Notes: a model not told the origin generated them from the letters alone. 12,676 nt of DNA from Bacteroidales bacterium (GCA_029938505.1 JAOZUV010000028.1:1-12676); one strand, 5' to 3'; positions 1 through 7,557 are shown, counted from the first letter of the stretch. A program made the numbers and translations.

Positions 1-44
1 CTTACTTTTTATATTAATTACTTTCATAGAATTAAGGTATACAT

Positions 45-72
45 AAAAAAAGCGACCCTTTTGGATCGCTTT
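45..72 (-). terminator. Rho-independent terminator after ilvE
   Basis: On the minus strand AAAGCGA/TCGCTTT style arms (49-55 with 66-72) form a 7-bp stem. It extends by two G-C pairs past one mismatch and is capped by a four-base A/T loop. The run of A at 45-51 gives a seven-T tract on the transcript, partly overlapping the stem base. It lies five bases past the ilvE stop, so it should end that transcript. Confidence 0.8.
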
Positions 73-77
73 AAATT

Positions 78-1100
78 TTATAAGTCAAATGTATAATTCC
101 ATCCGTGTTTATCTTCAACTTCCCCTTCCTGAATCGCTTTCAGCGTCTTATAAAGTTTGGTTGAGACAGGCCCTGCTTCATCCATACTTCCATAAGTGAT
201 TGCTTTATCAGTATCACGATCATGTATCATCCCGATAGGCGAAATAATTGCAGCAGTACCACAAGCACCGGCTTCATCAAAACTATCTAATTCAGAAACA
301 GCCACCGGACGACGTTCTACGTCCAATCCTAAATCTTTTGCAATTTGCTCCAAACTCATATTGGTGATTGAAGGCAAAATTGTTTTTGATTTTGGTGTGA
401 TATAAGTATTGCCTTTAATTCCAAAGAAATTAGCAGGACCAGCTTCATCAATAAATTTATGTTCTTTAGCATCCGTAAAAAGAACAGAAGAATAACCATC
501 AGCTTTAGCACGAGCAGCAGGGCGTAAGCTTGCAGCATAATTACCACCCACTTTAATATTTCCAGTTCCTTGAGGAGCTGTACGATCGTAATCAGAAACT
601 AATTGAATTTTTACAGGTTTAAAGCCTTCTTTAAAGTATGGACCAACAGGACCACAGAAAACCATAAACATATACTCAGCAGAAGGCTTAACACCTACTT
701 CAGCACCCGAACCAAATAGTAATGGACGCAAATATAATGCAGCTCCAGTTCCATAAGGTGGGATAAACTTTTCGTTTAACTCAACAACTTTTGTAATTGC
801 TTGAAAGAAGATATCATCAGGCACTGGCGCCATCATAATACCATCAGCAGAAGTACGCATACGTTTTGCATTTTCTTCCCAACGAAACATACGTATTTTA
901 CCATCTTTACCTCTGAAAACTTTCATTCCTTCAAATGCTTCTTGTCCATAATGTAATCCTGTACAGGCCATATGAACATTGATATATTCCGAAGAAGAAA
1001 TTTCTAATTCTCCCCATTTTCCATCTCGGAAGTAGCAACGTACATTATAATCAGTTTTATAATAACCAAATGGCAAACTACCCCATTCAATATTTTCCAT
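78..1100 (-). CDS. ilvE: Branched-chain-amino-acid aminotransferase
   Basis: PLP-dependent fold-type IV aminotransferase that interconverts leucine, isoleucine and valine with their 2-oxo acids, using 2-oxoglutarate/glutamate as partner; cytosolic, last step of BCAA synthesis. The 340-residue length fits the longer BCAT subfamily (ilvE_II type). The likely Schiff-base lysine is K183 in GNIKVGGNYA. Other visible family segments are GLHYGQEAFEGMK (48-60), YLRPLLFGSG (123-132), the cofactor-binding EAGPANFF (219-226), LPSITNMSL (242-250) and GTAAIISPIG (281-290). The ATG start has no obvious ribosome binding site, normal for this phylum. It is the last gene of a minus-strand block and ends at a strong terminator. 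No leader peptide or attenuator is seen in the 127 bases before it. The family assignment is secure; substrate range is inferred. Confidence 0.96.
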   Translation of the reverse strand: MENIEWGSLPFGYYKTDYNVRCYFRDGKWGELEISSSEYINVHMACTGLHYGQEAFEGMKVFRGKDGKIRMFRWEENAKRMRTSADGIMMAPVPDDIFFQAITKVVELNEKFIPPYGTGAALYLRPLLFGSGAEVGVKPSAEYMFMVFCGPVGPYFKEGFKPVKIQLVSDYDRTAPQGTGNIKVGGNYAASLRPAARAKADGYSSVLFTDAKEHKFIDEAGPANFFGIKGNTYITPKSKTILPSITNMSLEQIAKDLGLDVERRPVAVSELDSFDEAGACGTAAIISPIGMIHDRDTDKAITYGSMDEAGPVSTKLYKTLKAIQEGEVEDKHGWNYTFDL

Positions 1101-1188
1101 AGATCGTTAATTTTTATTTTGTTTATATGCGATTTGTCTTGCGATAAAGATAGAAAAAAAATTGATAGTATCGATTTAGAATACATAT

Positions 1189-1220
1189 AAAAAAGGCAAG
1201 TATACTTGTTTGAAAATGCC
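1189..1220 (-). terminator. Possible terminator after the DUF554 gene
   Basis: Eight bases past the DUF554 stop the minus strand reads a GGCA...TGCC arm pair (1217-1220 with 1195-1198). Inside it is a competing perfect 12-bp palindrome CAAGTATACTTG (1197-1208). Six T residues follow (1189-1194). The stem is short, so this is a weak terminator call; the palindrome could instead be a protein-binding site upstream of ilvE. Confidence 0.4.
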
Positions 1221-1227
1221 AATTTTT

Positions 1228-1911
1228 CTAGGCTTTCGCGAAAAAATAAACCAGTACAACAATAATCACCAAAGCAGGGATCATGTTCAGAATTCTAAGT
1301 TTTTTTATCTCCAAGATATTTATGCCTAAACCGATAAGAAGCACTCCACCAACAGCCGATAATTCACGAATAATATTTTCTGAGAAAAAGCTTCCCAATG
1401 AACCCGCAAAAAAAGTTAATCCACCCTGATAAATCAATAGAGGAATGGCTGAAAAACCCACTCCTATTCCCATAGCCGAAGCAAGTGCAATAGAAGAAAA
1501 TCCGTCCATCATTGATTTCATCAAAAGCAAATCCGGATTGCCATTCATTCCTTCCTCGATAGCTCCCAAAATAGTTAAGGAACCCATACAATAAAGTAAG
1601 AAAGCAGTGATCATTCCATCTGAAAACTTTTCGTTAGTAGATTTTGTTTTCACTTTAATCCATGCACTGAATTTCTCTAGAGATTTTTCCAAACCCATTA
1701 ATTCACCAACAATAGAACCCACCACCAAACTCCCAATCACCAAAAGAAATTCTTCCATAGCCAATGCCATTTTCACACCTAATAGGATGGTAAATAAACC
1801 CAGAACTTGAAATAAAATAGTGACAAGTTTTTTAGGTAATTTTGTTTTAATCATCAGTCCAATGGCTGTTCCTAAAACAATGGCTCCGGCATTTATAAGT
1901 GTCCCTAGCAT
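1228..1911 (-). CDS. DUF554 family integral membrane protein
   Basis: A 227-residue, very hydrophobic protein of the DUF554 family (related to Bacillus YdfK); biochemical function not established. About seven hydrophobic segments are visible, near residues 2-21, 30-50, 55-73, 99-118, 138-160, 184-200 and 208-225. Family features are the N-terminal MLGTLINAGAIVLGTAIG, the GSLVVGSIVGELMGLE turn (60-75), FLLYCMGSLTILGAIEEGM (104-122), the KSMMDGFSS helix start (132-140) and YQGGLTFFAG (161-170). Most of the few charged residues lie in loops or in one short amphipathic stretch (74-98). It starts with ATG, 127 bp upstream of ilvE on the same strand; a possible terminator between them argues for separate transcripts. 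Family assignment is confident; a transporter or channel role would be a guess. Confidence 0.88.
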   Translation of the reverse strand: MLGTLINAGAIVLGTAIGLMIKTKLPKKLVTILFQVLGLFTILLGVKMALAMEEFLLVIGSLVVGSIVGELMGLEKSLEKFSAWIKVKTKSTNEKFSDGMITAFLLYCMGSLTILGAIEEGMNGNPDLLLMKSMMDGFSSIALASAMGIGVGFSAIPLLIYQGGLTFFAGSLGSFFSENIIRELSAVGGVLLIGLGINILEIKKLRILNMIPALVIIVVLVYFFAKA

Positions 1912-1942
1912 TGATTATTGTTTATTATTGATGAACTTTGAG

Positions 1943-2018
1943 CGCTTGCCCTGAGCTTGTCGAAGGGCAAGCGAAATGTAATCGTTACAGACTTCGACTT
2001 CGCTCAGTCTCCGATTAC
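1943..2018. repeat. Compound inverted-repeat element
   Basis: Two adjacent fold-back units fill the gap between the DUF554 and methyltransferase genes. The first pairs CGCTTGCCCT (1943-1952) with AGGGCAAGCG (1964-1973) around GAGCTTGTCGA. The second pairs GTAATCG (1978-1984) with CGATTAC (2012-2018), with an inner AGACT/AGTCT pair (1989-1993 with 2006-2010) around TTCGACTTCGCT. The inner core matches the repeats at 7693-7715 and 8938-8960. A short hairpin at 2022-2035 followed by TTTT on the minus strand may help end the methyltransferase transcript. These are dispersed genome repeats of unknown role, possibly attenuators or terminators. Confidence 0.75.
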
Positions 2019-2038
2019 AAAAGGCCGCTTAGCCTGAT

Positions 2039-3199
2039 TTAATTAATTAGTTTTTCAAGATAATGAAAATCGATTCCATATTGCTTTTTTAAACCATCAA
2101 TCTTCTCCTGAACTTTTTCTTTATCAATTTCTTTGCTTGATTTCACAGCTGCTATCATCAGATTTTTACCAGTATGTTCGCTACTGATAAATTCAAATAC
2201 TTTGCTTTCATAGCCCTTTAATTCAAGTATTAATGCACGAATAGTATCCGTGATCATTTCTGCCTGACGCTCCATCAAAATACCATATTTCAAAATAGGA
2301 TTTTCCTCTACATTGGAATTCATCTGTCCTCGGATTTGTTTATGACAACAAGGCGCACAAACAATAAGCGAAGCTTCTGCCTGAATACCTTTGAATATGG
2401 CATCATCCGTTGCAGTATCGCAAGCATGCAGAGCAATCAATACATCTATCTTTTTAAAATCATAATCAACAATATTTCCTTCAACAAACTCTAGGTTTTC
2501 AAATTTCGATTCCTCAGAAACTTGATTACAAAAGTCAACCAAATCTTTTCGCATTTCCACACCTAAAACTTCCACATTTCGTTTTTTAAAATTCTTCAGA
2601 TAATCGTATAAAGCAAAAGTTAGATAACCTTTCCCTGCTCCCATATCCACGATTGAAAGTTTTTCTTTTTCCTCAATCTGATCGATAAGCGAATCCGTAA
2701 TTTCAATATACTTATTGATCTGCTTAAACTTATCATTTTTGGTGGGACGAATTTTTCCATTTTCATCCGCAATTTCCAAACGATGCAAGTATAAAGCATC
2801 GCTATTTACCCAGGCCTTTTTCTGATGATCATGCTGTTGCATTTCAGCTTTGGTGAAACGAGGCTGAGAGCTGCGCAAAAAGCCTTTCCCTTTTTTATTG
2901 ATACTCAATTCAAAATCTTCCACTGTAGTGAATAAGTGAAGCTTCATAAAAGGAGAGCCTAACTGTTCTTTAATAATTTTAATGGCTTCTTCCAGTCCAA
3001 AGTTTTTAACTTCATCTTTGGTTTGATAACGATAAGTAAAGGAAAGCATCACTCCCTTTTTTATCTCCACCGGACGAATGTAGATATTTTTCAATTCCGA
3101 ACTCTTACTCCTTGGCTTTGCCAAAGTCATTTTAACCAATGTGGCGATCTCAAAACTGTCTGTTATCTGCTTATAAAAATTGTCTATTATATCGTTCAT
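2039..3199 (-). CDS. Class I SAM-dependent methyltransferase (Methyltransf_32 type)
   Basis: The recommended product is 386 residues, starting at the ATG at 3199; a TTG nine bases earlier is in frame but less likely. Counting from the TTG, the SAM-binding motif I VDMGAGKGYLTFAL is at 187-200 and the acidic end of strand 2 is E218 in VLGVEMR. Motif IV-like DVLIALHACDTATDDAI is at 255-271, followed by SLIVCAPCCHKQIRGQM (280-296). The HACDTATD and CCHKQ signatures are those of the Methyltransf_32 family, which includes GSTCD/METTL25-like proteins; substrates of the bacterial members are not known to me. The N-terminal 130 residues are a separate region with a basic stretch (KGKGFLRSSQPRFTK) that could bind nucleic acid. 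No membrane segment. Paired cysteines C284, C287 and C288 could bind metal, but this is inference. Family sure, substrate unknown. Confidence 0.88.
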   Translation of the reverse strand: MNDIIDNFYKQITDSFEIATLVKMTLAKPRSKSSELKNIYIRPVEIKKGVMLSFTYRYQTKDEVKNFGLEEAIKIIKEQLGSPFMKLHLFTTVEDFELSINKKGKGFLRSSQPRFTKAEMQQHDHQKKAWVNSDALYLHRLEIADENGKIRPTKNDKFKQINKYIEITDSLIDQIEEKEKLSIVDMGAGKGYLTFALYDYLKNFKKRNVEVLGVEMRKDLVDFCNQVSEESKFENLEFVEGNIVDYDFKKIDVLIALHACDTATDDAIFKGIQAEASLIVCAPCCHKQIRGQMNSNVEENPILKYGILMERQAEMITDTIRALILELKGYESKVFEFISSEHTGKNLMIAAVKSSKEIDKEKVQEKIDGLKKQYGIDFHYLEKLIN

Positions 3200-3222
3200 T
3201 AATTTCAATTTAGTATTTCAAA

Positions 3223-3230
3223 CAAAATTA
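3223..3230 (-). promoter_or_regulatory. Candidate -7 element for the methyltransferase gene
   Basis: On the minus strand this is TAATTTTG, a full match to the Bacteroidota -7 consensus TAnnTTTG, 23 bases before the ATG at 3199. That leaves a short leader and supports the ATG start over the TTG at 3208. No convincing TTG-type -33 element is seen about 20 bases upstream, so the call rests on one motif. Confidence 0.35.
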
Positions 3231-3336
3231 CGGTTTTAGGATGACATGGGAGTATTTATTAAATCCAATGCTACTGAATTTATTTAAGCCTCTCACATTT
3301 GATTTGGCGATGTTAGATTTTCGATTTAAAAAAGAC

Positions 3337-3361
3337 GTTCATTGAACGAAGTTGAAATGCC
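3337..3361. repeat. Degenerate copy of the GGTCATTGAGCG repeat arm
   Basis: The 25 bases match the arm at 8906-8930 at 22 positions (differences at positions 2, 10 and 17). No inverted partner arm is present nearby, so this looks like a half element or a decayed one. Confidence 0.7.
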
Positions 3362-3493
3362 ATCTTGCGGAACTAGATTCAGCATCTTACTGCTTGAGAT
3401 TTTGAGATTCTGGATCATGTCCGGAATGACGAATATTTTAGATTGACGAAGCTTTTAGTTTTTTTACCCCCTCAATTCGTGAACACGAATCTT

Positions 3494-3515
3494 CTCCCCC
3501 TTAAATTAGGGGGAG
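3494..3515. repeat. CTCCCCC/GGGGGAG inverted repeat
   Basis: A perfect 7-bp arm pair (3494-3500 with 3509-3515) around an eight-base AT loop TTAAATTA; T3493 and A3516 extend it by one. There is no T tract on either side, so it is not a classic terminator. The CTCCCCC...GGGGG text resembles another short dispersed repeat of this phylum. Confidence 0.6.
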
Positions 3516-3572
3516 AGCAAGAGTGGGTTATTTAATAAAACTCATTCCCATCATGCTAAAATTTATCAGCCA

Positions 3573-3606
3573 TTTTGTCACTTCTAAGTCGATGGCATTC
3601 TCTTTG
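3573..3606 (+). promoter_or_regulatory. Tentative htpG promoter
   Basis: A TTTTG (3573-3577) lies about 21 bases before TCTCTTTG (ending at 3605), a one-mismatch match to TAnnTTTG. It sits about 40 bases before the htpG ATG. No CIRCE element or other heat-shock operator is seen. Low confidence. Confidence 0.25.
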
Positions 3607-3643
3607 ATAAACATAATTATTATTCTAAAAAAAATAAGGAAAA

Positions 3644-5551
3644 ATGCAAAAAGGTAAAATAAATGTACAGACGGAAAACATCTTTCCAATCATCAAGAAA
3701 TTTTTATATTCTGATCACGAAATATTTCTAAGAGAAATTATCTCCAATGCAGTTGACGCTACTCAAAAACTAAAAACCCTCGCATCTATAGGGAAATTTA
3801 AAGATGAGTTAGGCGATTTAACCATACAGGTTATCTTAGATGAAAAAGCAAAAACCCTGACTATCAAAGATCGTGGTATTGGGATGACTTCCGAAGAAAT
3901 CGATAAATATATCAATGAAATTGCTCTTTCAAGTGCGGAGGAATTTGTAAAGAAATTTAAAACTAAAAGTGAAGCTGAACGCAATGCAATTATTGGTCAC
4001 TTTGGTTTAGGTTTTTATTCTTCATTTATGGTTTCTGAAAAAGTGGAATTGTTAACTAAAACCTATAAAAAAGGTGGGGCAACCAAAGCTATGAAATGGG
4101 AATGTGATGGCAGTCCAAATTACACACTTAGCGAAATTGACAAAAAAGATCGTGGAACCGAAATCATCATGTATATCGATGAGGACTCAAAAGAATTTTT
4201 GAATGAACAACGTATATTAGAGCTTCTCAAAAAATATAGCAAATTCCTTCCTGTTCCTATCCAATTTGGAATGGAAAAAACAAGCGAAAAAGTAGAAGGC
4301 GAAAAAGATAAAGATGGCAACGATAAGTATATCAATGTTGAAAAAGCACGCATGATCAATAATACCGATCCATTGTGGAAAAAAACTCCTGCTGATTGTA
4401 GTGATGAGCAATATAAAGAATTCTACCGTGAGTTATACCCAATGACTTTTGACGAGCCATTATTTCATATTCATTTAAACGTTGATTATCCTTTCAATCT
4501 TACCGGTATTCTTTATTTCCCTAAATTGAAGAAAAATCTGGAAGTACAAAAAGATAAGATTCAATTATATAGCAATCAGGTTTTTGTTACCGATTCAGTG
4601 GAAGGTATCGTACCTGAATTCCTGACTTTATTACATGGGGTGATCGACTCTCCGGATATTCCGTTGAACGTAAGTCGTTCTTATCTACAAAGCGATTCAA
4701 ACGTAAAAAAAATCTCTAGTTATATCATGCGTAAAGTAGCTGATAAACTCGAAGAATTATTCAAAAAAGATCGCAAAAGTTTTGAAGAAAAATGGGATGA
4801 CATTAAAGTATTCATTCAGTATGGAATGATCTCAGAACCTAAATTTTATGATAGAGCAGAGAAATTCAATCTATTCAAAAATGTGGATGGAAAATATTTC
4901 ACTCCCGAAGAATACAAAGCACATATCGAAGAAAATCAAAAAGACAAAGACAATAAATTGTGCTATATCTATACCAACGATAAAGAAGACCAACATGCCT
5001 TTATTCAAACAGCTAAAGAAAGAGGCTATGATGTATTGTTGATGGATGGTGTATTGGATAATCACTACATCAATTCGATTGAACAAAAGATGACAGATTC
5101 CAGCTTTAAAAGAGTGGATTCAGATACCATCGAAAATTTGATCAAAAAAGAAGATGATCAACCATCGAAATTGGATGACAAACAAAAAGAGGCATTAAAA
5201 ACTAGTATCGGGCGTACCATCGATGCCAAAACTTTTACGCTTTCTTTCGAAAACTTAAGCGAATCTGATTTACCATTTACCATCATTCGTCCGGAGTTTA
5301 TGCGCCGCATGAAAGATATGCAGCAAATGGGAGGAGGCGGTGGAATGTTCATGGGAGATATGCCCGAAATGTACAATCTGGTTGCCAATGCAAACAATAC
5401 AATTTTCACTCAAATCTTGGAGGAAAAAGACGAAACAGCTCAGAATAATTTGGTAAAACAAATTTATGATTTGGCTCTTCTATCACAAAATCTCCTTAAA
5501 GGAGAAGCGCTTACTAACTTCATTAAGAGAAGTGTAGATATTATTAAGTAA
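3644..5551 (+). CDS. htpG: Molecular chaperone HtpG (Hsp90)
   Basis: Cytosolic ATP-dependent Hsp90-family chaperone, 635 residues, the usual bacterial length. The N-terminal GHKL ATPase shows FLREIISNAVDA (28-39) with E31 and the Mg/ATP residue N35, DRGIGM (76-81) with the nucleotide-binding D76, and the glycine-rich lid end GHFGLGFYSSFMV (118-130). The middle domain carries PLNVSRSYLQ (340-349), whose R345 corresponds to the arginine that contacts the ATP gamma-phosphate. The C-terminal dimerisation region includes FTIIRPEFMRRMKDMQ (545-560), a glycine/methionine loop (562-573) and YNLVANANN. The ATG is preceded three bases upstream by AAGGA, one of the few clear ribosome binding sites here. 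It is followed by a probable terminator, so it is likely monocistronic. A charged KDKDGNDK stretch (221-228) lies in the middle domain. No anomaly seen. Confidence 0.98.
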   Translation: MQKGKINVQTENIFPIIKKFLYSDHEIFLREIISNAVDATQKLKTLASIGKFKDELGDLTIQVILDEKAKTLTIKDRGIGMTSEEIDKYINEIALSSAEEFVKKFKTKSEAERNAIIGHFGLGFYSSFMVSEKVELLTKTYKKGGATKAMKWECDGSPNYTLSEIDKKDRGTEIIMYIDEDSKEFLNEQRILELLKKYSKFLPVPIQFGMEKTSEKVEGEKDKDGNDKYINVEKARMINNTDPLWKKTPADCSDEQYKEFYRELYPMTFDEPLFHIHLNVDYPFNLTGILYFPKLKKNLEVQKDKIQLYSNQVFVTDSVEGIVPEFLTLLHGVIDSPDIPLNVSRSYLQSDSNVKKISSYIMRKVADKLEELFKKDRKSFEEKWDDIKVFIQYGMISEPKFYDRAEKFNLFKNVDGKYFTPEEYKAHIEENQKDKDNKLCYIYTNDKEDQHAFIQTAKERGYDVLLMDGVLDNHYINSIEQKMTDSSFKRVDSDTIENLIKKEDDQPSKLDDKQKEALKTSIGRTIDAKTFTLSFENLSESDLPFTIIRPEFMRRMKDMQQMGGGGGMFMGDMPEMYNLVANANNTIFTQILEEKDETAQNNLVKQIYDLALLSQNLLKGEALTNFIKRSVDIIK

Positions 5552-5562
5552 TATAAGTTTTC

Positions 5563-5599
5563 AACAGCGACAATAAATCACTATAGTCGCTGTTTATTA
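5563..5599 (+). terminator. Probable terminator after htpG
   Basis: AACAGCGAC (5563-5571) pairs perfectly with GTCGCTGTT (5586-5594) around a 14-base AT-rich loop, eleven bases past the htpG stop. The tail TTATTAT is only moderately T-rich. The stem makes it likely that htpG and lemA are transcribed separately, with some readthrough possible. Confidence 0.65.
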
Positions 5600-5657
5600 T
5601 AAACGAGGATCGTTCGGATTTAATCGCATATTCGGTGGTCTTAAAAAAAACTTGCAC

Positions 5658-6257
5658 ATGAAAAACATTAAAAAATCTTGGATCATCATTGGAGTTATTG
5701 TGCTTTTTGCCATTATTATTTATAGTAATGTAAAAGGAACCTATAACACCATTGTTACTTACGAAGAAAACATCAATGGAAAATGGGCGCAAGTCACTAC
5801 CGACTATCAACGCCGATTAGATCTCATCCCAAATCTTGTGAGCACTGTAAAAGGCTATGCCAATTTCGAAAAAGAAACCTTGACGGCAGTTATTGAAGCC
5901 CGTGCTAAAGCAACTTCTGTAAATATTTCGGCGGATAATTTAAACCCTGCGATGTTTCAGCAATTTCAACAAGCACAGCAAGGATTATCATCATCATTAA
6001 GTAAATTATTAGTAACTGTTGAGCGTTATCCAGAGCTTAAAGCCAATCAAAGCTTTTTAGAGTTACAGGCACAATTAGAAGGCACGGAAAATCGTATCGC
6101 TAATTCACGTCGTAAATTCAACGAATCAACACAGCTTTACAATACTTTTATCAAAACATTTCCACGGAATATTTATGCCAATATTTTCGGATTTGAGAAA
6201 AAGATTTATTTCGAAGCAGAAGCAGGCGCAGAGAAAGCACCTGAAGTTAAGTTCTAA
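5658..6257 (+). CDS. lemA: LemA family protein
   Basis: A 199-residue LemA-family protein, starting at the ATG at 5658 (an in-frame TTG six bases earlier is less likely). One N-terminal membrane helix (residues 8-22, WIIIGVIVLFAIIIY) follows a short basic tail. The family body begins with YNTIVTYEENINGKWAQV (29-46), then the conserved YQRRLDLIPNLVSTVKGYANFEK (50-72), ERYPELKANQSF (122-133), QLEGTENRIANSRRKFN (139-155) and the closing FPRNIYANIFGF (168-179). The body is mostly long helices. The LemA fold is widespread; its biochemical role is not settled. The last 15 residues are acidic and alanine-rich. It heads a three-gene cluster with two TPM-domain genes, a common arrangement, so a shared role at the membrane is inferred. 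Ile is never coded by ATA here (0 of 18). Confidence 0.95.
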   Translation: MKNIKKSWIIIGVIVLFAIIIYSNVKGTYNTIVTYEENINGKWAQVTTDYQRRLDLIPNLVSTVKGYANFEKETLTAVIEARAKATSVNISADNLNPAMFQQFQQAQQGLSSSLSKLLVTVERYPELKANQSFLELQAQLEGTENRIANSRRKFNESTQLYNTFIKTFPRNIYANIFGFEKKIYFEAEAGAEKAPEVKF

Positions 6258-6297
6258 TGCTTGCGCAAAAATAGAATTATAAACGAAAATTTATAAG

Positions 6298-6747
6298 ATG
6301 TTTAAAAAGTCAGCAAAGCGATTTTTCACTAAAGAACAAAAAAAGCAAATCATTCATGCCATCATGAATGCAGAATTGGATACTTCTGGTGAAATCAAAG
6401 TGCATATTGAAAACAATTGCAATGAAGATGTACTGGATCGATCTGCCTATTGGTTCGAAAAATTAAAAATGCATAAAACCGAACTTCGAAACGGAGTGTT
6501 ATTTTATCTGGCCATTAGCAGCAAGAAATTTTCAATTCTTGGCGATGCAGGCATTAATCAAGCCGTTCCCGAAGATTTCTGGGACGATGTAAAAACACTG
6601 ATGGGCGAAAAATTCGACGAAGGGAAATTTTCTGAAGGACTAGCCGAAGGCATTGCCAAAGCGGGTTCACTTTTGAAAAAACATTTCCCTCATCATTCTG
6701 ACGACATTAACGAATTATCGGACGAAATTTCATTTGGAAAAAATTAA
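6298..6747 (+). CDS. TPM-domain protein, predicted cytosolic
   Basis: A 149-residue protein that is nearly all TPM_phosphatase domain, with no signal peptide and no membrane helix. Visible family parts are FFTKEQKKQIIHAIMNAELDTSGEIKVHIE (9-38), RNGVLFYLA (64-72), FSILGDAGINQAVPEDFWDDV (78-98) and GKFSEGLAEGIAKAGSLLKKHFP (109-131). TPM domains have been linked to phosphatase activity in some plastid members and to photosystem repair; that does not predict a function here. Older databases often mislabel these as methanol dehydrogenase. It starts with ATG 40 bp after lemA and overlaps the next gene by 14 bp, so the three genes are probably co-transcribed and the last two translationally coupled. 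Confidence 0.85.
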   Translation: MFKKSAKRFFTKEQKKQIIHAIMNAELDTSGEIKVHIENNCNEDVLDRSAYWFEKLKMHKTELRNGVLFYLAISSKKFSILGDAGINQAVPEDFWDDVKTLMGEKFDEGKFSEGLAEGIAKAGSLLKKHFPHHSDDINELSDEISFGKN

Positions 6748-7555
6748 AACATTGAAGAAAACAAAACATATTATCATACTACTTTTCAGTTTACTGATTA
6801 GTGGAACAATACTCGCACAAAGCGACATTCCTAATCGTCCCAATCCTCCACGTTTGGTGACCGATTTCACAAACACCTTGAATAAGCAAGAGATCAATGC
6901 GCTGGAAAATAAACTGGTGCAATTCGATAATCAAACCTCCAACCAAATTGTGGTGGTTATTGTTAAGAGTTTGAATGGCTATTCAAAAGCAGAGTTTGCC
7001 GATTTGATAGGTGAAAGATGGGATGTAGGCCGCAAGCTCGAAGAGAACGGTATTGTGATGCTGATAAAACCTAAAACCAGAAGTTCGAATGGTGAAGTAC
7101 AAATTGCCGTTGCCAGTGGTTTGGGCGGAATCATTCCCGATGCTATTGCTAAACGAGTTGTGGAATACGAAATGATGCCCAGCCTAAAGCAAAACGATTA
7201 TTATACGGCCATCCAAAAAAGTACCAGCGTATTAATGGGCTTGGCAAAAAAAGAATTTAGCAGCAACGAATATTTAAAAAATAGAAGTTCGGGCAAAAAA
7301 GGCTTTGGACTATTGGTTCCTATTATCGGTATCTTATTTTTCGTACTGATGTCGCGTGGCCGCGGGTCGAACACCTATGGTGGTCGTGGTGGAAGCGGTG
7401 GATTATGGACAGCTTTGATTTTAGGAAGCATGCTTGGTGGCGGTGGTCGTCATAGCGGTGGTTTTTCCGATTTCTCAGGCGGAGGCGGTGGCTTCGGCGG
7501 ATTTGGTGGCGGCGGAGGCGGCTTCGGCGGAGGCGGTGCTGGTGGAAGTTGGTAA
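6734..7555 (+). CDS. Secreted/membrane-anchored TPM-domain protein with Gly-rich tail (YgcG-like)
   Basis: A 273-residue protein. Residues 1-28 form a signal peptide (basic KTLKKTKH, hydrophobic IIILLFSLLISG, likely cleavage after ILA). The TPM domain spans about 40-175, with LVTDFTNTLNKQEINALENKL (41-61), NQIVVVIVKSLNGYS (70-84), ERWDVGRKLEENGIVMLI (94-111) and VASGLGGIIPDAIAKRV (126-142). A membrane helix follows (191-206), then a second hydrophobic patch (223-236) and a tail of mostly glycine with F, R, S (about 214-272) ending GGSW, typical of the family. The TPM domain is thus exported and anchored from its C-terminal side. No ATG or GTG is available in frame: the start is most likely TTG at 6734, overlapping the upstream gene, or TTG at 6752. 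The Gly-rich tail could be involved in assembly or surface display; unknown. Confidence 0.88.
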   Translation: MEKIKTLKKTKHIIILLFSLLISGTILAQSDIPNRPNPPRLVTDFTNTLNKQEINALENKLVQFDNQTSNQIVVVIVKSLNGYSKAEFADLIGERWDVGRKLEENGIVMLIKPKTRSSNGEVQIAVASGLGGIIPDAIAKRVVEYEMMPSLKQNDYYTAIQKSTSVLMGLAKKEFSSNEYLKNRSSGKKGFGLLVPIIGILFFVLMSRGRGSNTYGGRGGSGGLWTALILGSMLGGGGRHSGGFSDFSGGGGGFGGFGGGGGGFGGGGAGGSW

Positions 7556-7557
7556 AT

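Larger units (their letters stand above)
3200..3643. other. Divergent intergenic region with decayed repeats
   Basis: These 444 bases separate the methyltransferase gene (minus strand) from htpG (plus strand) and must hold both promoters. No credible gene is seen. The middle third (about 3334-3432) is made of weak copies of two dispersed repeat families: a GTTCATTGAACG...TGAAATGCC copy (3337-3361), and then fragments resembling the ATTCTGAA/TTCAGCATGAC family (around 3372-3430, including GATTCAGCATC and CCGGAATGAC). A small CTCCCCC/GGGGGAG hairpin follows. Only the last 100 bases or so look like a normal promoter region for htpG. Confidence 0.7.

Noticed and set aside
1004..1222. A 72-codon minus-strand frame overlapping the ilvE start and its upstream region
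   Set aside because: It overlaps ilvE in another frame, crosses a possible terminator and shows no domain.
5544..5810. An 88-codon minus-strand frame antisense to the htpG-lemA junction
   Set aside because: It covers the terminator hairpin and the lemA membrane helix in antisense and has low-complexity content.
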